64,000 bases of DNA, taken from contig OX387204.1 of assembly GCA_947561715.1 (NCBI GenBank), positions 7,011,001 to 7,075,000 of the forward strand, written 5' to 3'. Origin of the DNA: Ascidia mentula. Its lineage: Eukaryota > Chordata > Ascidiacea > Phlebobranchia > Ascidiidae. A model generated the notes under the pieces. That model did not search any database and was not told the DNA's origin. It worked only from the letters and a program-made list of their open reading frames with translations. Positions within the stretch are counted from its first letter, which is position 1, and every line of letters begins with the position of its first letter. Positions 17,101 to 37,606 of the stretch are shown here, in pieces. The position numbers and the translations under genes were made by a program.

Positions 17101-20100
17101 TTCGGCTTCCGGATACCGTTGACAAATTCTGGGTGGATACGAGTCATTAGTATCAATAGGGCAGATTGCTCGTCACAGAGCTAAAATAATCTATATTAGG
17201 TATGTTTTTTGCGATAAAAGCACGCACTCTCCGAACATTTTACGGCAGTGACAGTTTTGCTTTTTTTGAAAAAAAGGGAATCTATAATACCGCGCCAACA
17301 GATGCACTTATATCAGCGAACGTAGTTTTCCGTGTAAAGCCGAGTTCCACCCTTGCCGAGTTGTAGTCTGGCAAACCGTGGTCGCGTCCTTTCTGCGATG
17401 TAGAACGTTAGAAGCTACCTTCTAGCAGGCCACAATTGAATTGTCTTCATTGAAATTTAGCCAATTACCTGCAAAATGTTGGACACAAAATCCTTGCGCG
17501 AAAACTCGATGGAGCCGTAAAAGTGGTTGCGCAGATCGCTGGAAATCACGTGATCCTCCCGCTCTCCAATCTGACTTGCCATTCCCATCAGTATTTCGTC
17601 AATGTCCGTTTCCGACAACGCCTCCTGCGCCAATGAAGGCTTGTTTAAAGCCGATTATAACATATAATAAAATCTAAAAAAAATTCGTTGATTTGTTGCC
17701 GGAAAAATGGCAGTGATTAGAATCAGTATGATGTCAGGTACCCATAGCAACAATGAAAGAGTTTAAACTTTAAATAGTGTAACTCAGTACACAGAGAAGT
17801 TAATTACAAACAACAAAAGTGCAGATTTATTGCCGGAAAATTGCATTGGATGTTTTGATCAGCAATTTATATGCAACCAAAATATGAATTACATCCCGTA
17901 TAAGCGAGAGAATAAACCGTGCTCCTGTATTATAGTGTAGCTTCATCGTTTGTCAGGGAGCACAATCCACCAGAATCAGTCTGCACGTCTCCGGCATATA
18001 TTGTACATGTGTTGTTTAAATTTAAAACCTACACAAACCTTTGAATTCCAGTATGTGTTACAAGTGCGTAACGCTGGCTGACCGGCGGATCCAGTTGCGC
18101 TGGTGGTTTGGCGGAACGTGCATCCACTGTACGAGAAACACACACACAGGATATGTCAACTGGACATATACTATAAGGTATGTACAATAAAATACATGAT
18201 ACATATATTATATAATAGGTTCACTGCCATCGCAGCCAAGTTGGATCCAGTTTTTCCGACAAGTCGAAGCAAGAAATAAAAAATAAAGTTCTCGGTAAAG
18301 TTTGAACTCACGACCCTTTGCAAATCCTACTAACCCTTCCACAGTCTTCGTATGTGTAAAGTTCTCCTGACAAGTTGTGTGCTAGCGCCTGTGCCAACCA
18401 TGGTAGTGTGCCCAGGTCGTGAGTTCAAACCACAGTGGGAGCATGATTTTAATTTCTTGTTTCGACATGTCGGGAAAAAGTGGGAATCACTTTGGCTACG
18501 ATTCCAGAAAACGTATTGTCCTAAATGCTATGGTCGAAAAGTTAGTGCCTCGCAGTGTGGCGATAGTGCCTTGTCTCGGGAGAACATGAAACACTGCTGT
18601 TTTCATATTTGCAATGTGCCTCAGACCCCAAAATGTGATCTTCGGAGTATTGTCGGTCTAGACATAACGATTTAATATCAAACTCGTCTGCCCGGTTTGT
18701 GTTTTTATTTTGTTTTATCGCTTTATGCATTTATCGCCTGGCGTAGCGAATTGTGGTTTCTTGGTTTTGTATACCTGCTTAACTTGTTGCGACGGTAAAC
18801 ACCAGGCGGAGTGACGGTCGACAAGTAGTGCATCGCGGCGCCTTGAAAAATATCAGAAACTCCGACTGCGGTGCCCGGTTTGTAACCTACACATAAAAAT
18901 ATAACAGACCTTGTTTCGTCGCTGTGTCGACTACACATTGAGGCATATTTTAAAAGGTGTGATTTACCTGTATAATTGGGCACAGCGGCAGAAGCTCCAA
19001 GGAGGGATGTTGAGCAGTTTCCAAGAAGTGTTGGCAGCCACTCGTACATAATAATGTTCTGAAACCGCCACCAGTGATATTCATTATAAAGTGAAGTATT
19101 GGCATATTTTACTTTTTCGCAATCAAAACGTATATCACTTAAAGGGCGATGAAATTCTCACCACCGACCTGATAGGTTGCTATGTTTTGTACTCTGGCTT
19201 CTTCAAAGACCTCCTGATCGCTCCAGGCAGCGTTCTGATCCCTTATTATCCTTGCAAGGTAGTTGTGATGACGAAACCACATGATATTTAGACTGAGATG
19301 AAACGGGTTTTCGTGCGCAAGTCGGCTGCCAACACCTAAAAAGGCACATATACCGCATGTGAGTATATGTAAATGTAACTAACACATAGTTAGGTATTGG
19401 ACAAAAAATGTCGTCATTTTGCCCACACGCGTGAAACATTAAACTTACGGTAAAAACGTTTGGCGGTTTTTAATTGGTTGTCTCGTGAAGTTGCGGGATT
19501 GAACAGAGGTAAACCGATGCTGTTCAGCACTGGAAAGTAGCCAGCATCGTCCAACGATGCCAGTTCCCCACGACAATCTCTTGGATCGCCCTGCACGTTC
19601 GACAAAAATTTTAAATTGAATTCATTTAATTTCGCCTAAAAATCTTTAAACTTAATAAAAGTATTGTGGCAAACTCGCCTGACTGGCAAATAGGTTGGAT
19701 GTAGCGGTGCGTCCACTGCATGTTTTCGCATGTAAGCGCAGTTTATCACACCACGCCTTGCTTGTTCCGTAAATGCTACTTCCATCAATATACGAGGTTA
19801 CGGCGTTCAGTTGGTTTCTGGGGTGATTTGGTGAATAACCACTGTCCTTCTGGTTGTACCGCGACCGCTGGTATGGAATGTTCAAGTTGGAATCGAAGAC
19901 CGGGTCCCCAGACGGAACAGGGATGTTAAAATGCTCAGGTGGACAACCATGATATTCCACGTCGCTGATTTCCTGCATCACCTGACTTCCTATTATAAGT
20001 GAGTTGAGGATTTATTAATGATAATGCCCCGGACATGACTAATATTTGAAAAGCAAGGCAGTCCTGGCTCTTTGGGCCCACTTTTAAGCTGGCAAACAAA

Positions 20101-22315
20101 ATATCTATAGTGTGGGGTGAAGGCGTATGTGCGTTGATATGACAAACTGTTGAGAATTTCTTTCATGTAGAAAGTACGAACAACGTACCGAAATACTGTT
20201 TAAATATGCGGTCGTCTGGGACTACCGCCCGTAAAAATATGTGTTAAAAGACCAACGGAGTGTGTGCAATATGATGTTTTATCTTTATACAGAACTTACC
20301 GAAGAATACAAAAAGAGCAGTTTTATTATTGAGGGATGGAAGACCTTCTGAACCCGACATGATGTCTGTGCTCACGGTACGGGGGTTGGGGCGACCAGGA
20401 CCAGACGGCGCGTACACACCGTCTGCGTAATGGGCCGGCAGACGTCGGGTGAGGACTGAATCTGAGTTGAAAATTGGAAACGTAACGTTTACGCGCGACG
20501 AAGCGTGAACCTATATACCCGTGAGATGTGGTTGCGGGATTGGGTTAAAAATAAAGACCGAAAAACATGTGGGATTACCGTCTACGGCAAAAGTCCGATG
20601 AATAAGTGCGTGGTTAATCAACCTTGCTGTTTGAAGATCACTTAGCACTTGCCGGTGGTCACGCAATTCTGTATTATCAGTCTTATAATTTGAAACTAAT
20701 GCAAATGTGTGAAGATGATTTGACATTCAAAAGAGTTAGATATTTCGTGGCCAAAGCAACAATAGTATTTTATTTGTCGCTTTTCCACAGCAAAAAATGG
20801 GGAAAATAACGGTAGCAACAACCCATGAACGGCTGTGGCCCGACTGATGAACTGCCGAGCAACGAGGCGTAATGATGAGAGGTTTAACATTTTATTTTCG
20901 GACTTTGCCGCTTTTATTCAGGGTGAAATTTTAGGAAAAGGGATCAGTGTAAACGAGCCATGCTGAATCTGAATTTTTACCTCAACTCGTTATTTATGCG
21001 ATACAATACTATATGTGCCCTTTAACCAAAATACCCATTGGGTGATCGTTGTAGGGAACACAATGGTAAGCCCGCACGAATATAGTCAGCATATACAAAG
21101 CAAAGCCAATACCGACTTTGTGTTGTCACAAAAACACCGAAGAAACATCGCATCCGTGAGTTTCGAAGTGACAACGAAACATATTTTAATTTGTTTAGCT
21201 TTCGGTTTCAGTGCTTGTGTGTTTGCTCCGACCTGTCTGCTTGAAGCAAGATAAACATGACGCATTGAAACAGTTCTGGAGCCCCCGAACGGAGTTTTTG
21301 GAATGAACGTTTCTCCATTGTGATGTCAATTTACCCCATGACCGCGACCGTGACTAACCTGGAGTTCCTGCGGCGGGGTTCCCTCTGTTGTTATACCAGC
21401 CATCGTACGGTGGGTTCTCTTTGCTGGTGGATACTGTGAAATATACACAGTGGCATATTAAAATGGGACAACGAATACAAAGTAAAATACAACAATACCA
21501 GAAAATAGCTTTACACAGGTCTTTTGCCAGTCCTAATGAAATTGTACATGTCAATATGCAACAAACAAAGACGTTTTGATTGACTTTGAAAACTTTGAGA
21601 TGCGCTTTGCCAATTCCACAAGTTAGCTAGTTTCATTTTTGCCATTTCCGTTAATTCGGCTTGCTTTCGTTTTCGCAAGCACTAACCACGTTCCTTACAG
21701 GTCCTTCAATCCATTCCGTAAAGTCTTGCTACTTTCTTTTTCGTTGTTTAACCGAAAACGAGTGTACATTGTTGGTTGACCAACTATATGCCTTTCTACG
21801 TACATTAGTTACTAATTCGGTTTCTCATACCGTAAAGAACGAAACTCGAGGTTTTGCGTGGGGCCTCAGAGTAACAATGGCAATAATTCAAAGTAAATCC
21901 CGCCAAAAAAAAAAATCTTCATCGTTTACATGCCCCCAAACATGAAGTTGTAACGACCCACGCGAAAAAAAAATAGTATTACACTTTGCAAAGGTATAAT
22001 GATTAAATTCAAGTTAAACTTAGCGTGTAGCATACTTCACCACTTTCGGCAATAAAAATTGGTCGGCGCCGATCAGCAAACGCCTCACAACAAAACCCAC
22101 CAAACACAAGTCGCTGAAGGCAAACATTGACACAATTCATTGTTATCAACAAATTTGGCGCCAGAATTAGGACAATTATTTTAGTGATTTTGGTAAAAGC
22201 CCACTATAGCAAAGACAATTTTCGAAAAAGAGTTATTTAATTTCACACAATGAAATAATGTATGCGAAATCTTACCTTTGACAATAGTGACCAGTACTGC
22301 AATAGCAGCATACAT
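8124..22315 (-). CDS. DUOX: Dual oxidase (peroxidase + NADPH oxidase)
   Basis: Membrane NADPH oxidase that makes extracellular H2O2 (in chordates, for iodination in thyroid/endostyle and for barrier defence). Exons in order: 22276-22315, 21359-21433, 20300-20461, 19679-19989, 19449-19590, 19169-19335, 18968-19058, 18775-18886, 18039-18126, 17469-17639, 17291-17392, 16959-17128, 16058-16179, 15637-15783, 14991-15154, 14406-14564, 14071-14256, 13459-13675, 13265-13358, 13032-13204, 12537-12618, 11967-12151, 11305-11535, 10981-11164, 10484-10607, 10165-10344, 9557-9727, 9232-9390, 8721-8876, 8326-8454, 8124-8246. The total is 1538 aa; human DUOX1 is about 1550. Signal peptide [12 protein letters not shown]; peroxidase-like domain about 25-590 with YDGWYNN, DGSSIYG, WFRHHN and [11 protein letters not shown]; membrane segment near 640; EF-hand loops [12 protein letters not shown] (about 854) and [12 protein letters not shown] (about 890); heme-binding membrane bundle about 1030-1240; FAD motif [16 protein letters not shown] motifs GGGIGVTPF and CGPPP; the C-terminus FENF is family-typical. 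Exon 4 uses a GC donor. No DUOXA maturation factor is seen nearby. Confidence 0.95.
9838..10053. repeat. Tandem array, 24 x 9 bp (AACTGTGGC)
   Basis: Exactly 24 perfect head-to-tail copies of AACTGTGGC (216 bp) in the DUOX intron between the exons ending 10165 and starting 9727. Because the unit is 9 bp, several frames stay open through it; these ORFs (VAT, QLW or QLP repeats) are artefacts. The absence of any mismatch suggests recent expansion or ongoing homogenisation. Confidence 0.97.
18217..18355 (-). mobile_element. SINE-like repeat, copy A
   Basis: On the minus strand it contains GTCGTGAGTTCAAACTT, resembling a tRNA B box, then a tail with GACTTGTCGG...GGCTGCGATGGCAGTGAACC. It shares this order with copies at 18370-18510 and 25477-25570. 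It lies in a DUOX intron in opposite orientation to copy B, forming an inverted pair. The tRNA origin of the head is only suggested by the B-box-like segment. Confidence 0.45.
18370..18510 (+). mobile_element. SINE-like repeat, copy B
   Basis: Contains GGTCGTGAGTTCAAACCAC (B-box-like, about 18416-18434), followed by TTTCTTGTTTCGACATGTCG and GGCTACGATTCC. The same module order is found inverted immediately to its left (copy A). The boundaries are approximate because the copies are diverged. Confidence 0.45.
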
Positions 22316-23453
22316 TTTGAATTTGAATTTAACCATTATCTGTTACAACCTACATGCAAACACACCAAAACAGTGTTAATAAAATATCACTTCACGTTAC
22401 GAAGAATTCTATTTCCACTGGGAGAGCAGCATTTTCTACTATCCTATAAAGCTGACGTGCGTAAGACTTGTCTGAGCCCAGAGAAGAAATAGGTGCGCAC
22501 AGAGCGAGTAAAACTTTTTTCGCTTCATGCATTAGCCGATTTTTCATTCACGATCGACAGAGCTATACGTGCGCCATCCGACAATGGTTTTGTGCCCACA
22601 CAGAATGATGATTTCATCCGTATGTGAGTGATGGTCAACTTCCCATTTTTTTGTTTGCTGACTGTTTGTCGCCAAGCCAATTTTTACGATTAGGTTGACT
22701 GCACATTACTCAAACGACACACAACATGTTAAATGCTGTCTGATTTATAGCTGTTTCTACAAACGACAAGTTTTATTATAATATGAGCTCCATGTTTACA
22801 AGGGGGTCCTTGTTCTAGTTTTATTGCCGCGACGCTGTTGCCAGGAAAACGAATCTTAAAACAGAGCGGGGAGTAAATTTTACCTAGGGGCCCACTGTTA
22901 CCTATCGAGGGATCTACAAGACTTTACCATGAAATAATACTTTCACTGCTGGTTGGCAGACCAGTGAAGTTCATTTTGTTTAGAGAATCGATATTATTGT
23001 AAAAAGACGAATTTAATCGCAGTTTGGTTTGGGATGTCATGATGGATTAATTATCGACATAGCAGATACATGTTGTACTTGGGACAATGCAGATTAACTT
23101 GTTTGCATTTTAAATATTGGTTTTTGCCTGCTGGTCTAAAACAAATGAAGAATTCCTAACTTACAACATGGACGTTACACAATACAACGCCCCACCATAA
23201 ATTAACTTTGCCAAACTTGTCGACGTGCTAACCACAAACAGTGTTTGCGGGCTCACATATTTATGAAGGTAAAAACTAGTAAGTTCTTTGAATGCAATAA
23301 GTTATATTCGAGCACTATATTTCCTTGCAAGGACAACAAATAGCGAGAGTCAGCAAGGAAAGAATGAGAGAAACTGCTGGCCAGCGACACTTAGTGGTAC
23401 AACCGTTTTAAGTTTAAAGCCTCACGACCGCCATTTGTTTGCAGTTGTCGAGA
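22316..23453. promoter_or_regulatory. Shared 5' region of DUOX and SRD5A1
   Basis: The 1.1 kb between the divergent start codons of DUOX (22315, minus) and SRD5A1 (23454, plus) must hold both promoters unless first non-coding exons lie further out. No clear TATA box or repeat was assigned. TTTGCAG at 23437-23443, just before the SRD5A1 start, could be a splice or trans-splice acceptor. I see no gene in this stretch. Confidence 0.4.
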
Positions 23454-25792
23454 ATGGAGTACAGCTTGGCGTTCGTCCAGTGGCTCTCGCTGCTTGTTTT
23501 ACTGTCAGGCATTCTAGCTCTTGTAACATTTTTAAGAGGCACAATTCCTTCGTATGGCAAGCACGCGAAAGATTCAAAATGGGGTAAGTTTTGTATAACA
23601 GGCATAAAAGCATGCAGTCCAATATTATTAAGGTTTGGTTGCATAATGATAATGATGACATTCTAATTATATTCTGTCATAATCCCGTAAAACACTTGTT
23701 ATTTTATCCTTCGAATAATTCTACGCAGCTGCTATTTGTGATATACTGTAATGCACAAATTCAAGTCAATCTTATTATTCTTGATACATGTCACAATGAA
23801 GTAGGTACAACAACTCGACAGCAAATATTTACGATGTCCAACCAAGATTATGAAAGTTATGTTACAGTTGTAGAAGCCCGCCTGGCGTGGATTGTGCAGG
23901 AATGCCCGTCGTTCTTTATTCCTGCTTACATTGTTGGCACTGTTGGCCCCGGGAATATCTCGCAGCCACACCTAATTATTATACTGCTGTTCACCGTACA
24001 TTACTTCCAAAGGTCGGTGACATTTAGTTTGCGAACACGACGTATTTGGCTTTATTTAAAGTTACAGAAATATGTGTCAAGCCTATAGCTTGTGTTTAAA
24101 GTGATAACAAAATTTTTAAAACCATGACAATTTTTACAAATGTCTTATGCTAGATTTTTCCCTGGCATTGATTAACAAAGTGCACATACAAAGCAGAAGT
24201 GTTCCGAGTCTGCGGTATTTCAAATGAGTTTGTGCATTCGTTCAGGTCGTTTATCTACACAGTGCTGATGAGCAAACACAGCAAGCCGATGCCACTCCAT
24301 TTGGTAATCAGTGCTTTTTTGTTTACCTCAGTAAACGGGTTTGCAATCGCTGGACACCAAGCTAAGTTCGGCAACCTCGGGGAAGACTGGTTGTATTCTC
24401 AACAGTTTGTAGCGGGTATGTTGTTGGTTTGATAACAGTAGTGACAACTTGTATTCTAGGTACATAATGCACACAGTACAAGGTGAAACGAAAGACACTG
24501 ATAGAATAAACGCAAATGTAGCATTGTAGGCGTAGCGTGGTCGAGACCACTAGCTGCAAAACAAAGTGTCATAATCATAATAAACCACCGGGGATATGCT
24601 AAATTTGTTTTTAATGGCCCAATGCAAGTTTATTGTAAACGACTTTTGTATATCAGTAGCGTATATCCCCACAGTTTGGGTTAGGTTGAACAAGCATTAA
24701 GATTTTCTGCAATAAACCAACCCTTATGTTCAATAACAGGCACTCTTATGTGGACCATCGGCCTCGCCATTAACCTGCATAGTGACAGCGTTCTACGAAA
24801 TCTAAGGAAGGATAAAGAAGGAGGATACAAAATTCCACAGGGCGGAATGTTTAATTACGTGTCAGGCGCCAATTACTTTGGCGAGATAGTGGAATGGTTC
24901 GGACTAGCTCTCGCCTCCAATTTTGCTCTTCCCTTGAACTGTTTTGCAGCCTCCACTGCCTTGGTAATTGGAACACGTGGCCTTGCCCATCACAGGTGAA
25001 AAAGTTGTATGTTTAGAGCAGTGGTTCTCAAACTGTGGTACGCGAGAGCTTTTCAAGTGGTACGCGATATAGTCTACTCTATACAATTTGCCGCACTTTG
25101 CAGAAGCCAAAACCGCTGCAAATACATGATGTCGGTTTTCTTTATTGTGCATTTGGGACGCAATAGTATCAACGTGAAATTGTTGCACTGTTGAAGTAAT
25201 TCTGACATCGTGTATTCAACTGTGCAACAATTTCACGTTGATACTATTGCGTCACAAATGCACAATAAAGAAATCCAAGCAACTGGTGATATTGGCTAAA
25301 TTGTTATTCATTGGTGGTATGTCATAACAGTTATGGTATAGTAATACGGTGGTACGCAGTGTATTAAAAAACAAATGAGCGGTACGTGATTGGAAAAAGT
25401 TTGAGAAACACTGGTTTAGAGCGTTTAGTACCTTTAAACTAGAGACATTTCAAACAACCGCTAGGTTTATTGGCATCGTGAATTTAAACTTTACCGTGCG
25501 CTTGATTTTCGAAGTCTTGTCGAGAAAAAATGACTCTAAGCCAGCCTGGCTGCGATGTCAGTGAACCTAATGATTGAAATACGATACATAAGATCGGAAA
25601 GTACGGGCCTTCACAGTGGTGCAATTCTGCATTGTCCTATAACAGCATGATCACTGCGTATTCAGGCAACAGATAGGATGGATAGCATTTCGAGCATTTT
25701 TTTCAAACTGGTCTATTTTTTTCAGGTTTTATCTGCAGAAATTTGAAAACTATCCTACCAACAGAAAAGCTGTCATTCCTTATTTGTTGTGA
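23454..25792 (+). CDS. SRD5A1: 3-oxo-5-alpha-steroid 4-dehydrogenase (SRD5A1 type)
   Basis: Membrane enzyme of the endoplasmic reticulum that reduces the delta-4 double bond of 3-oxo-steroids using NADPH. Exons: 23454-23583, 23868-24012, 24246-24415, 24740-24995, 25726-25792; 768 nt, 255 aa, matching the family (human SRD5A1 is 259 aa). Diagnostic segments: AWIVQECPSF, HYFQRSFIY, SKHSKPMPL, INLHSDSVLRNLRK, GYKIPQGGMFNYVSGANYFG, EIVEWFGLALAS, and the C-terminal YLQKFENYPTNRKAVIPYLL, where the final exon restores the frame exactly. Multiple hydrophobic segments fit a polytopic protein. SRD5A1/2 type rather than SRD5A3 is clear. The choice of type 1 over type 2 is by overall resemblance and less secure, as invertebrate chordates may predate that split. 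It is divergent from DUOX. Confidence 0.93.
25019..25413. mobile_element. hAT-type MITE in last SRD5A1 intron
   Basis: Begins CAGTGGTTCTCAAACTG and ends AGTTTGAGAAACACTG, the terminal inverted repeat style of hAT elements. It is flanked by a perfect 8-bp duplication GTTTAGAG (25011-25018 and 25414-25421), the length hAT transposases make. Internally a second inverted repeat of about 50 bp (about 25138-25190 versus 25222-25270, containing CAACGTGAAATTGTTGCAC) gives a strong hairpin. There is no transposase ORF. Confidence 0.9.
25477..25570 (+). mobile_element. SINE-like repeat, copy C (partial)
   Basis: TTTAAACTTTACCG, then GAAGTCTTGTCGAG and GGCTGCGATGTCAGTGAACC, in the same order as the tails of copies A and B at 18.2-18.5 kb. 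The tRNA-like head is lacking or too diverged to see. It lies in the last SRD5A1 intron, just after the hAT MITE. Confidence 0.4.
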
Positions 25793-25843
25793 CGCGGAGT
25801 CCGAAACCTGTTTTTCAATTTTTTGTTCAAATTCGACATGTTG

Positions 25844-25849
25844 AATAAA
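25844..25849 (+). terminator. Polyadenylation signal of SRD5A1
   Basis: AATAAA 52 nt after the SRD5A1 stop. The convergent Su(H)/RBPJ gene ends at 26555, and a minus-strand AATAAA (plus TTTATT, 25945-25950) could serve it. The 25793-26554 gap is therefore probably two 3' UTRs, with no further gene seen. Confidence 0.55.
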
Positions 25850-25895
25850 ACTAGTGTCCGAAGACAATAAGCCGCTGGGGAGTCTTTTTTTACCT

Positions 25896-25937
25896 GGTTC
25901 TTGGCAAAGGCAAAATCGTTCTTGGCAAAGGCAAAAT
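25896..25937. repeat. Tandem duplication, 2 x 21 bp
   Basis: Two perfect adjacent copies of a 21-bp unit beginning GTTCTTGGCAAAGGC in the 3' intergenic stretch between SRD5A1 and Su(H). No function is suggested. Confidence 0.85.
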
Positions 25938-26554
25938 CGACGCGGTTTATTGTGAAAAACGACCGCATAATATTGCCGCATGTTTCCAAAGTAAATTCGG
26001 GCGGAAAGCGTAGACGACGTGAGCGGTAGAGTGTGAGTGAATTGAAAACAAAAAAAATTCGCAGAACGAAAAAGCACGAAAGCCGGCGAACCTGGACACT
26101 GATGTCGGACTTCGGTCGCTCCGGAAAATTAAACATCCGAGTTGCTGCAAAATATCACGCAGTCGCGTGTTCGTATGTGTGTGAACTTTAAACGCAGAGG
26201 AGCAAATAAATAAAGCTTTCCGGTCGTGCGCGTCGTTGCTAGCAGATTCGGCGACACTCTGGTTGGTGATTGAGGCTTATAAGGGACCGGTCCGCAAAAA
26301 TAATCAAAACACACAAATAAACAAAACGTATTGAAGAAACGCGCTCAATGAGCAAAGACCAACGTAACTTCCATCGAGCAGAGAATAAAAAACTGCGCAC
26401 CAGTCAGCTGCGCCCATAATGGGGCTTATGTCCGCCGATAGGCACAGAGTGTATGGTTTTCGCTGCGCGTCCGTCGCCGCCGAGGATCTTCAGTATGCAA
26501 TCCTCGGGCGACGTCACGCGGCCGCCGCTTTAACATCGTAGTGCCCGCAAGGTG

Positions 26555-37183
<10,629 letters not shown>

Positions 37184-37396
37184 CTGTAAACAAAAAATTA
37201 TATCACCAGTTTGCACGTTTTGATGAGTTCAAACTGTTTTATGCACCAGTACGATTTGCGAGGACGTGGAACAAACAAAATTCCTGCAACAAAAGACTGA
37301 CGAAGGTCGACATTTTAACACCACTATACCATACCGTCAACACGGCAGTCGGTGGATGCGGAAAATGTAATATGGATGACAAACTATGAAGACCGG

Positions 37397-37606
37397 ACGC
37401 GCAACATCAAGAGTTGTAACACCAAACACTTTGCTAGTGTCGCTCACACCATTCTTTTTGTAAATCTCACAACAAATTGGAACTGTGGAGTTGACTGGAT
37501 TTGAAATAATGCAGTTAAAGGCGGTTGGACAATGCTTGGCGCAGGCCTTCGATAGATTTGCAACAATACTGGCATTGGTGTTGAACAGATCATCTCTTGT
37601 TATCAT
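37397..37606 (-). pseudogene. MDH2: Mitochondrial malate dehydrogenase fragment
   Basis: Seventy uninterrupted codons match the middle of mitochondrial malate dehydrogenase: [33 protein letters not shown] and [11 protein letters not shown]. The family's N-terminal NAD-binding glycine loop and its downstream catalytic GGHAG segment are not found nearby on this strand. Homology stops abruptly at both ends: the upstream frame has a stop and no PAGVPRKPG-like sequence, and after DVAR the sequence turns unrelated. Most likely it is a broken retrocopy or captured exon about 200 bp upstream of the first RBPJ exon found. A single exon of a dispersed real gene cannot be excluded. No disabling mutation lies within the fragment itself. 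Confidence 0.7.
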
